Source: an uncultured Desulfobulbaceae bacterium | GTDB taxonomy: Bacteria; Desulfobacterota; Desulfobulbia; Desulfobulbales; Desulfocapsaceae | Direction: 5' to 3' | DNA length: 64,000 bases | NCBI GenBank assembly: GCA_937910875.1 | Contig: CALENA010000192.1 | Span: 1-64,000 of the forward strand | Shown: positions 57,444-64,000 of the stretch, piece after piece | Layout: the number at the start of each line of letters is the position of its first letter | Position numbering within the stretch: position 1 is the stretch's first letter | Made by a program: the position numbers and the translations under genes | Notes under the pieces: generated by a model | The model's database searches: none | Told to the model about the DNA's origin: nothing | What the model saw: only the letters and a program-made list of their open reading frames with translations

Positions 57444-59411
57444 TCAGGCCTCGGCCCGCTCGATCTCGCCCTGGGCCTGTTCCCATTGTTCATATGCCCG
57501 CTTGAGACTGCGGGTACAGTCATCATAGTCCTTACTGGCTGCGTTCCAGGCCTTCTGGTCCTGATAGAGTTCCGGGTCGGCCATGATGGCCTCAAGTTCA
57601 ATCTTCTGTTCCTCAAGTTTTTCAATGGTGGCCTCGGCCTCTTTGACCTTCTTTTTCCACGGCCCCAGCTTACGGCCCTGCTCTTTACGGGCCTGGGCCT
57701 CCATGCGGCGCTGTGCCTTGCGTGACAGACCCGACTCCTCACCACCCATCTCCACCGTCTCAGCGCCCGAGATGGGCTCAATGTCGGGCGAGGCCTGCTC
57801 CTTCTCTCGGGCCAGCTTGGCCAGATAGTCGCTGATATTGCCCTCATACACGGCCACAGAACCGTCCTTGACCTCGACTACCTTATTGACAAAGGAGTCG
57901 AGAAAATATCGGTTATGGGAGACAACAATGATAAAACCGTCATACTGGGCCATGGCCTCCTGCAGGACCTCCTGCGAACTCATGTCCAGATGGTTGGTGG
58001 GCTCATCGAGCAACATGCAGTTGGCCGGGATGGAGATCATCCGGGCCAGGGCCAGGCGGCTCTTCTCACCACCGGAAAGGACGGCGACTTTCTTGTCCAC
58101 CTCCTCGCCGCGAAAGAGAAAGGCGCCCAAAAGAGAACGCATGCGGGTGATGGTCATGTCCTCACCGGCCAGGGCCATGGTCTCGAGTGCCGAGAGCGAG
58201 GGGGCCAGTTCCTGGGCCTGGTGCTGACCAAAGTAGGAGCACTGGACATTATGACCAAACAGGATCTCGCCCTCGTCCGGGACCAGCTCACCGCTCAGGA
58301 GCTTGAGAAAGGTGGTCTTACCGGCACCGTTGACCCCGACCACGGCCACCTTGTCACCCCTCTGAAACTGGGTGTCCACATCACGCAGGACCCAACGGCC
58401 CCCAAACTGCTTGCCCAGCCCTTTGACCTTCAGGACATCACGGCCCGAAGGTGGGGCCGGGGGAAAGGTGAAGCGGATCTGACGCTCTGTGTCGGCAAGC
58501 TCGATCAGATCGATCTTCTCCAGCTGTTTGACCCGGCTCTGGACCTGTTTGGCCTTGGTCGACTTGGCCCGAAAGCGTTCAACAAAGCGCATGGTCTGGC
58601 GGATCTTGGCCTGCTGATTATCATAGGCAGATTGCTCAATGGCCCGCCGCTCTTCCTTTTCCGTGAGATAATAGGAGTAGTTGCCCTTATAGACCGACAG
58701 ACGGCCCAGACTCACCTCCCAGGTGATCTCAGTGGTCCGGTCAAGAAAGGTCCGATCGTGGGAGATGATCACCATGGCTCCCTGGTAGGTGCGAAGGAAC
58801 TCCTCAACCCAGGTCAGGGACTCGAGATCAAGATGATTGGTGGGCTCATCAAGCAGCATGAGCGAGGGCGCGGTCAAGAGCATCTTGGCCAGCATCAGGC
58901 GCATGATCCAGCCGCCGGAAAAAGAACTGGCCGGCCTGGCCAGATCATCCTGATGAAATCCCAGACCCAAGAGAATTTTTTCAATTCTGGCCCGGATCGT
59001 ATAGATATCACTGGCGTCCAGGATCTGCTGGATCTCGCCCTGACGCTGGAGCAGCCCCTCAAAACGCACGTCTTCCGGATCAACCACGGCCAGTTGATCA
59101 TGGATCAGATGGGCCTCATCCTGCAGGGCCAGGAGTTCTGCAAAGGCAGACTCGGCCTCGGCATAGAGGGTATTGTCCGAGACCAGGGCACTGCTCTCCT
59201 GGGGCAGATAGCCGACAGAAAAGTTCTTCCCCTGAGTCACCACCCCGTCATCTGAGCCCGTCACTCCGGCCATGATCTTGAGCAGGGTTGATTTTCCGGC
59301 CCCATTTACTCCAATCAGACCGATACGATTCCCGGTATAGACACTCTGGGAGATATCCTTGAACAGATATTTTTCCCCAAAACGGATATCCAGGTGATTA
59401 ACAGACAGCAT
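57444..59411 (-). CDS. uup: ABC-F family ATPase, Uup-type
   Basis: This soluble ribosome-associated ATPase, 655 residues from ATG 59411 (MLSVNHLDIRFGEKYLF), has two ABC domains. The first has Walker A GVNGAGKST, signature SFSGGWIMRLMLAKML and LLDEPTNHLD. The second has GVNGAGKTT, LSGGEKSRLALARM and LLDEPTNHLD, followed by a charged coiled coil (about 560-650) as in Uup and related proteins. It has no TM domain. It overlaps the upstream radical SAM gene by 14 bases; the GAGGA ribosome site is inside that gene's end. It is the last gene of the rnc-side unit. Confidence 0.92.
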   Translation of the reverse strand: MLSVNHLDIRFGEKYLFKDISQSVYTGNRIGLIGVNGAGKSTLLKIMAGVTGSDDGVVTQGKNFSVGYLPQESSALVSDNTLYAEAESAFAELLALQDEAHLIHDQLAVVDPEDVRFEGLLQRQGEIQQILDASDIYTIRARIEKILLGLGFHQDDLARPASSFSGGWIMRLMLAKMLLTAPSLMLLDEPTNHLDLESLTWVEEFLRTYQGAMVIISHDRTFLDRTTEITWEVSLGRLSVYKGNYSYYLTEKEERRAIEQSAYDNQQAKIRQTMRFVERFRAKSTKAKQVQSRVKQLEKIDLIELADTERQIRFTFPPAPPSGRDVLKVKGLGKQFGGRWVLRDVDTQFQRGDKVAVVGVNGAGKTTFLKLLSGELVPDEGEILFGHNVQCSYFGQHQAQELAPSLSALETMALAGEDMTITRMRSLLGAFLFRGEEVDKKVAVLSGGEKSRLALARMISIPANCMLLDEPTNHLDMSSQEVLQEAMAQYDGFIIVVSHNRYFLDSFVNKVVEVKDGSVAVYEGNISDYLAKLAREKEQASPDIEPISGAETVEMGGEESGLSRKAQRRMEAQARKEQGRKLGPWKKKVKEAEATIEKLEEQKIELEAIMADPELYQDQKAWNAASKDYDDCTRSLKRAYEQWEQAQGEIERAEA

Positions 59412-60402
59412 ATTCCACAGTTCCTCGAGCAATGGTTTGGCTGGTCACAAGATCCAGCCGCCCGGCCAGACCAAGGGTGGCCAGCCGTTTCATATTCTGA
59501 CGTCTCTGGCCGACAACGGCCGAGAGATCACGTTCATTGATGGTCAGGTGCAGACGTTTATCCACAGGGCAGGCGGCCAGCAGACCGCGCATCCGCTGGA
59601 GCCAGAGACGCGAGGCCACCAACTCGCCAAAGGCCGGATGATAGGGGCCGGCCACACAGTCACGTTCCAGCGCGGCCGAGGGTTGCAGACCCATACGAAC
59701 CACCCGGATGCCCGCGCCACTGAACCTCTTTTTGGCCCAGGCCGCAAGGGCCAGGGCCCTGTTCAGTGACAGAGGCTGATAGAGGCCCTGCTGGTAGAGC
59801 TCAGCCAGCCCGGAACCCGCAATCACCAGGGTGGGATAGATCCGGACAAAATCCGGGGCCAGGGCTACGGTCTGTCTGACCGTTGAAAAAAACGAGCGAC
59901 TCGTTTCACCGGGCAGACCCGGCATCAACTGAATCCCCAGCTCCAAGCCAGCCACACGGATCAACCCGGCGGCCCGTCGACAATCCTCAACACTGTGTCC
60001 CCGTTCAGACAGCTCCAGCACCTTTTCGTCCAGGGACTGGACACCCAATTCCACCACAGTAACGCCACGCTCCCTGAGAAATGCGACCGTGTCTGCATCG
60101 ATACAATCAGGCCGGGTCGACAAGCGGATGCCAGACACCGAACCAGCCACCAGAAAGGGATGTACAGCCCCGATCAGCAGATCCTGTTCGCTCCGGGGCA
60201 GACAGGTAAACGAGCCACCATAAAAGGCAACCTGTACCGCAGCCCTGCGATGGGGCCGCGCAAGCCAGGTCCTGATCTGCAGGGCCACCTCGGATGCAGA
60301 ATGTCCCGTCCTGCCGGTACCGGCAATCACCTGCTGATTGCAAAAGAGGCAGCGATGCGGGCAACCACGATGGGAAATAAAGACAGGAATTACATAGGGC
60401 AT
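59398..60402 (-). CDS. Elp3-like radical SAM protein
   Basis: I prefer the start MPYVIPVFISHRGCPHRC (60402), giving 334 residues. The radical SAM CX3CX2C cluster is CPHRCLFC near residues 14-21, followed by QVAFYGGSFTCL, ELGVQSLDEKVLELSERGHSVED and GIQLMPGLPGET, a pattern typical of the Elp3/MiaB-like enzymes lacking the acetyltransferase. The C-terminal part ends IARGTVEYAVC. The function is unknown, perhaps tRNA or nucleoside modification. It is in an operon with the DUF3786 protein, 7 bases upstream, and with uup. Confidence 0.8.
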   Translation of the reverse strand: MPYVIPVFISHRGCPHRCLFCNQQVIAGTGRTGHSASEVALQIRTWLARPHRRAAVQVAFYGGSFTCLPRSEQDLLIGAVHPFLVAGSVSGIRLSTRPDCIDADTVAFLRERGVTVVELGVQSLDEKVLELSERGHSVEDCRRAAGLIRVAGLELGIQLMPGLPGETSRSFFSTVRQTVALAPDFVRIYPTLVIAGSGLAELYQQGLYQPLSLNRALALAAWAKKRFSGAGIRVVRMGLQPSAALERDCVAGPYHPAFGELVASRLWLQRMRGLLAACPVDKRLHLTINERDLSAVVGQRRQNMKRLATLGLAGRLDLVTSQTIARGTVEYAVC

Positions 60403-60409
60403 CAGCCAA

Positions 60410-61207
60410 TCACAGATGACGACGGGCAATTTTTTCAAACATCATTGCCAGACCCACGGCCAGAGAATAAATGGGTCGAATCCCAAGCCGGCGGTCGGCA
60501 CTGGAGTCAAACAGGAGGGTCAATTTCGAATCCAGATCATCTTCCGGCGGCCAGTAACAGATCATGACCGGCAGCTTGGGGAGAGGATACAGGACCAGGG
60601 AGATCTCTGCATCCAGATGGGCATCCGCCCGACGGCCACTGAAGATCGAGACCAGGTCACCAAAAAACTCGGGCTGGCTGTCGGCCAACTGTTTGAGTGG
60701 CGCCTCACCGCGCTGAACAAAGAGGGCGTTCATGGCCGCCCCATCCTTGAGTTCCCGGAAAGCGACCCAGTCCCCGGTCAGTTCACCTTCACGCCCTTCT
60801 AGGATATAATGGAGAAGCGGGATCACCAGACCGGGATGGGTATGACAGGCCGAGGTGACGCGGCCATCAGGCCCGACCTCATACATTTTACCCAGCACCT
60901 GCAAGCGCAGGCGGCCATTACACCACTCACCACCGACCCGGGCCGCGACCAGAGGCAAATCAAGAGAACTGACCCGGGCCTGAAGCAGACTGATCTGCTC
61001 CTGCAACTCCGTTTCCCTGACCTTTGGCCGGACGTCAGCAACCTGCCCGGCGCCACCACTCTCTTGCAGGGGAGGACAATCCTCCAGCCGCTTGTCACCT
61101 CGAATCACGGCCGCGGAAAAGGCCAGGCAACTGGGGAGAAAACAACGTCCGCAATTGGTTCCAGGCAAAATTCTATAGACCGCCAACGGGGTCCGCAACT
61201 GACTCAT
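60410..61207 (-). CDS. Iron-sulfur domain + DUF3786 protein
   Basis: The 265-residue protein has an N-terminal 4Fe-4S motif (NCGRCFLPSC near residues 18-27, then DCPPL near 44), like that of corrinoid proteins of the acetyl-CoA pathway. A DUF3786 domain follows (about 85-260; GRVTSACHTHPGLVIPLLHYIL, ELKDGAAMNALFVQRGEAPLKQL, KLPVMICYWPPEDDLDSKLTLLFDSSADRRLG). DUF3786 proteins occur widely in anaerobes near corrinoid or methyltransferase genes. The exact role is not known. It is followed by the Elp3-like gene. Confidence 0.8.
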   Translation of the reverse strand: MSQLRTPLAVYRILPGTNCGRCFLPSCLAFSAAVIRGDKRLEDCPPLQESGGAGQVADVRPKVRETELQEQISLLQARVSSLDLPLVAARVGGEWCNGRLRLQVLGKMYEVGPDGRVTSACHTHPGLVIPLLHYILEGREGELTGDWVAFRELKDGAAMNALFVQRGEAPLKQLADSQPEFFGDLVSIFSGRRADAHLDAEISLVLYPLPKLPVMICYWPPEDDLDSKLTLLFDSSADRRLGIRPIYSLAVGLAMMFEKIARRHL

Positions 61208-61296
61208 TTCTGCCCCCTACCCTCTTGCCGACAGCCACGGAGATGTGAGAGCAGTCAACTCAAACGGTTCCACACCCCACACCTTTTCATGGACAA

Positions 61297-62037
61297 TCAA
61301 GCTGTTGCCAACTGGACCAGCAGATGATCCAGATCGTCCAGGGCCGTGGCGGCCGCCCGCTGTTCGGCCTCTTTTTTTGATCCGGCCGTCCCTGCTGCCA
61401 GGTCCTGCCCCTGAAAGACCACCGAAACCGTGAAGACCTTCTGATGCGATGGTCCCTCTTCCTGATCAAGACGGTATGATGGCGCCTCGTTGAACTTCTC
61501 CTGCAGGGCCTCCTGCAGGCGGCTTTTGGCGTCGGCCATCAGCAGTTCTTCCTTTTTGGAATCGATGGCCGGAACAAAAAAACGGGCGACCACGGCGTTG
61601 ACCGTTTCATAGCCACCGTCTTCAAAAATGGCGCCGATCACCGCCTCATAGGCGCAGCTGAGGATCGATGACTTGTTCCGGCCGCAGGTGGCCTCCTCGC
61701 CCTTGCCCAGACTCAGATACTTGCCAAGATCAATGTCCCGGGCCATGGCCGCCAGATAGGTCTCATTCACCAGCGATGAGCGCAAACGGGTCAGTTCACC
61801 CTCCCGCAACCGGGGGTAGCTCTGAAACAAAACATGGCCCACGGTCAGATCGAGAACGGCGTCGCCCAGGAACTCCAAGGTCTCGTTGTCATTACCGGCC
61901 TGCGACTGTTCAAAGGCAAATGACGAATGAATCAGGGCCTTTTGCAACAGGCGCAGATCGGTAAAACGATAACCGATAATCTGCTCAAATTCGGCCAGGC
62001 TTTCCTTGTTCTGCCGGACCAGTGAATCCAGGGACAT
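61297..62037 (-). CDS. rnc: Ribonuclease III
   Basis: It cleaves double-stranded RNA, for example in rRNA processing. The start ATG 62037 (MSLDSLVRQNKESLAEFEQIIGYRF) has AAGGAG 8 bases upstream; the frame open further upstream runs into the tRNA gene on the other strand. The 246-residue protein has the catalytic signature NETLEFLGDAVLDLTVG, an intact Glu in YEAVIGAIFEDGGYE and a C-terminal dsRBD (residues about 175-245; SRLQEALQEK, GSKKEAEQRAAATALDDL). Confidence 0.96.
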   Translation of the reverse strand: MSLDSLVRQNKESLAEFEQIIGYRFTDLRLLQKALIHSSFAFEQSQAGNDNETLEFLGDAVLDLTVGHVLFQSYPRLREGELTRLRSSLVNETYLAAMARDIDLGKYLSLGKGEEATCGRNKSSILSCAYEAVIGAIFEDGGYETVNAVVARFFVPAIDSKKEELLMADAKSRLQEALQEKFNEAPSYRLDQEEGPSHQKVFTVSVVFQGQDLAAGTAGSKKEAEQRAAATALDDLDHLLVQLATA

Positions 62038-62119
62038 CTTGATTTTCTCCTTGTCAAAAAAACGATCTATGGTATAAAGTGGAGCCTCAGGCGCCCGGGC
62101 CTTTCCAGGCGTTTGATCC

Positions 62120-62195
62120 GGCGGCGTAGCCAAGCGGCTAAGGCACTGGTCTGCAAAACCATGATTCAGCGGTTCAAATCCGCTCGCCGCCTCCA
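62120..62195 (+). tRNA. tRNA-Cys (GCA)
   Basis: The cloverleaf is clear: acceptor GGCGGCG (62120-62126) with CGCCGCC (62185-62191), T-stem AGCGG with CCGCT around TTCAAAT, and anticodon loop CTGCAAA with GCA. The encoded 3' end is TCCA. The first pair of the anticodon stem (27-43) is C against U, a mismatch; otherwise it looks functional. Confidence 0.95.
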
Positions 62196-62203
62196 AAAAC
62201 TCA

Positions 62204-62237
62204 AGGGGTCAGTTCTCGTAACTGACCCCTTTTTTTA
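62204..62237 (+). terminator. Intrinsic terminator of the tRNA-Cys gene
   Basis: A perfect 11-bp stem (62204-62214 with 62220-62230) closes a 5-base loop and is followed by a seven-base T-run, nine bases after the tRNA end. Confidence 0.9.
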
Positions 62238-62358
62238 TGGCTCTTGTGCCAGGGGTTGGTAGCCATCGTCAACCGCGCCCCTGTATACCACAGATTCTCC
62301 CAAAAACCCAGCCCTACTGACACCCACTCCTCGGCCCGCTAAGAGCCCGCAACACCTC

Positions 62359-64000
62359 TCACAGATCATCCACCGGCACACCCCAAATCTCCCGGGCATA
62401 TTCACGAATGGTTCGATCGGTAGAAAACTTGCCCATTCCGGCCACATTCAGAATCGATTTTCTGACCCAGACCTCCGGTTGCAGGAAACACTCCGCCACC
62501 TCGGCCTGACAGGCCAGGTAGGATTCAAAATCCAGCAGAACCAGATACGGATCATGGGGGTCAAGCAGACTCTCGACCAGGGGACGGAACAACTCCTTAT
62601 TGCCACGGCTGAAGGTCCCTTCCGAGATGGCCTCCACCACCTGATTGATTTCGTCATTCTCACGGCAGATCTGCCGGGGAGTGCGACTGGGGTGCAGGCG
62701 CTCATATTCGGCCTCTTCAATGTTCAGGCCAAAGATGAAGATATTGTCGCGACCCACCTCCTGCAGAATTTCAACATTGGCGCCATCCAGAGTCCCAATG
62801 GTCAGTGCCCCATTGAGGGCGAACTTCATATTGCCGGTGCCTGAGGCCTCGGTTCCGGCCGTGGAAATCTGCTCGGAGAGATCGGCAGCCGGCATGATCA
62901 CCTCGGCCATGGAGACCGTATAATTGGGGAGAAAGACCACCCGGAGCAAGCCTCCGACCCGGGGGTCATTGTTGATCACCTGAGCCATGGAGGTGATCAG
63001 CTTGATGATCAGCTTGGCCTTGACATAGGAGGGCGCGGCCTTGCCGGCAAAGATGACAGTCCGGGGGACCACTTTGTGTTCCGGCTGGCGGATAATCCGC
63101 TGGTACAGAGCAATCACATACAAACAGTTGAGGAGTTGCCGCTTATACTCATGAATCCGTTTGACCTGGACATCAAACATCGAGGCCGGGTCCACCGCCA
63201 CATCGCAGAGTTGATGAATAAGAGTGGCCAGTCGCTCTTTATTGGCCCGTTTCACCGCCCGCCAGCGTCCCTGAAACTCGGGATCATCCGCCAGCACAGT
63301 CAGTCTGCGCAGTTGAGCAAGATCGGTGATCCACCCATCGCCAATCTTCTCGGAAATCAGGGCGGCAAGCCCCTGATTGGCCTTCAGCAACCAGCGTCGG
63401 GGCGTAATCCCATTGGTCTTGCAGTTGAACTTACCCGGCATCATCTCATGGAAGGAGCGAAAGACCCTTTCCTTGAGGAGTTGGGTATGGAGTTCGGCCA
63501 CACCGTTCACCGAATGGCTGCCGATGATGGCCAGATTGGCCATGCGCACCTTCTTGACCGCCCCTTCATGAATGATTGACATCTCAGCCAGTTTCCCCTG
63601 ATCGCCAGGCCAGGTACGGGCCACCTGATCAAGAAAACGCTGATTGATTTCATAGATGATCTCCAAATGCCGAGGGAGCAGACGACCGATCATCTCCACC
63701 GGCCACTGCTCCAGGGCCTCGGGCATCAGGGTGTGATTCGTGAAGGCAAAGGTGCTGGTGCAGACCTTCCAGGCCGCCTCCCAGCCCAGGCCCTCGATAT
63801 CCAGGAGCAGACGCATCAACTCAGGAATGGCAATGGCTGGATGGGTATCGTTAAGATGCACCGCAACCCTGTCGCTGAACTTACCGAAATTATGATATTT
63901 TTTCTTATATCGGCGCATAATATCCTGGAAGGTCGCGGCCACAAAGAAATACTGCTGTTTGAGACGCAGTTCCTGACCGGCCAGATTATGATCGGGCGGA
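62359..64000 (-). CDS. glgP: Glycogen phosphorylase, C-terminal part (cut by the window edge)
   Basis: It releases glucose-1-phosphate from glycogen. The frame stays open to the window edge: the last codons read LAGQELRLKQQYFFVAATFQD, which is family sequence near residue 300, so about a third of the protein lies outside. Visible motifs are LNDTHPAIAIPELMR, TNHTLMPEALEQWP, NGITPRRWL, VKRIHEYKRQLLN and EASGTGNMKFALNGALTIGTLDGANVEI with the pyridoxal-phosphate Lys region. Within the window there is no terminator before the stop at 62359. Confidence 0.93.
   Translation of the reverse strand, partial: PPDHNLAGQELRLKQQYFFVAATFQDIMRRYKKKYHNFGKFSDRVAVHLNDTHPAIAIPELMRLLLDIEGLGWEAAWKVCTSTFAFTNHTLMPEALEQWPVEMIGRLLPRHLEIIYEINQRFLDQVARTWPGDQGKLAEMSIIHEGAVKKVRMANLAIIGSHSVNGVAELHTQLLKERVFRSFHEMMPGKFNCKTNGITPRRWLLKANQGLAALISEKIGDGWITDLAQLRRLTVLADDPEFQGRWRAVKRANKERLATLIHQLCDVAVDPASMFDVQVKRIHEYKRQLLNCLYVIALYQRIIRQPEHKVVPRTVIFAGKAAPSYVKAKLIIKLITSMAQVINNDPRVGGLLRVVFLPNYTVSMAEVIMPAADLSEQISTAGTEASGTGNMKFALNGALTIGTLDGANVEILQEVGRDNIFIFGLNIEEAEYERLHPSRTPRQICRENDEINQVVEAISEGTFSRGNKELFRPLVESLLDPHDPYLVLLDFESYLACQAEVAECFLQPEVWVRKSILNVAGMGKFSTDRTIREYAREIWGVPVDDL

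Overview
The window looks like chromosome from a strictly anaerobic Desulfobacterota (deltaproteobacterial), most likely Desulfobulbales-like, sulfate-reducing or related bacterium. This placement is inferred from protein character, not from a marker gene. The supporting features are a NapC/NirT-type membrane multihaem cytochrome, an indolepyruvate:ferredoxin oxidoreductase with two phenylacetate-CoA ligases, a Hyf-like membrane oxidoreductase, an AhbD-like haem radical SAM enzyme, a DUF3786 iron-sulfur protein and B12/radical SAM enzymes. The DNA is moderately GC-rich and densely coded, with no prophage, insertion sequence, CRISPR array or rRNA operon. One tRNA gene (Cys, GCA) is present.

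Layout. 1-5.4 kb (+): a small membrane protein, an FtsH-type protease, a truncated sensor-like membrane protein, a six-haem-motif cytochrome and a 55-residue BFD-like [2Fe-2S] protein, separated by unusually long hairpins. 5.4-10.9 kb (-): a FabL-like reductase, a DUF362 protein, SerA and a B12-binding radical SAM protein. 11-13.4 kb (+): amt-glnB behind a good sigma-54 promoter with a palindromic upstream site. 13.7-16.8 kb (+): a three-part exported protein (M1 peptidase-like, ChaN-like, PDZ). 16.8-24.3 kb (-): folP-ftsH and carB-carA. 24.6-25.6 kb (+): a periplasmic cyclophilin-FKBP fusion. 25.9-29.7 kb (-): trpS, dnaK and grpE. 30-36.4 kb (+): AhbD-like radical SAM, hemE, HD hydrolase, sensor kinase and metallophosphoesterase. 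36.6-45.2 kb (-): an LCIB-like carbonic-anhydrase-fold protein followed by a hyfBCEFGI-like operon whose large subunit has lost the Ni-Fe ligand cysteines. 45.7-57.2 kb (-): iorA-iorB-paaK-ACT-livKHMGF-paaK-rph, an amino-acid uptake and 2-oxoacid oxidation unit. 57.4-62.0 kb (-): uup, an Elp3-like radical SAM protein, a DUF3786 protein and rnc. 62.1 kb (+): tRNA-Cys. 62.4-64.0 kb (-): the 3' part of glycogen phosphorylase, cut by the window edge.

How the genes work together. The liv-ior-paaK block would import branched-chain or aromatic amino acids and oxidise the derived 2-oxoacids to acyl-CoA while reducing ferredoxin. The Hyf-like complex has a fused ferredoxin/NuoB subunit and could take electrons from such a pool and move ions, although its catalytic partner is unknown. 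amt-glnB handles ammonium, carAB and folP cover nucleotide and folate synthesis, and the FtsH, DnaK-GrpE and PPIase genes cover protein quality control.

Most notable observations. (1) A family of intergenic elements at 11.0, 31.3 and 48.0 kb has locus-specific long outer stems around a conserved internal core, with a reverse half-copy at 47.93 kb. (2) An LCIB-like carbonic-anhydrase protein is coupled to a proton-pump-like, hydrogenase-related complex without a Ni-Fe site, which could be an undescribed CO2/bicarbonate-linked energy-converting system. (3) The M1-ChaN-PDZ fusion. All functional statements come from reading the sequence; no database search was run.
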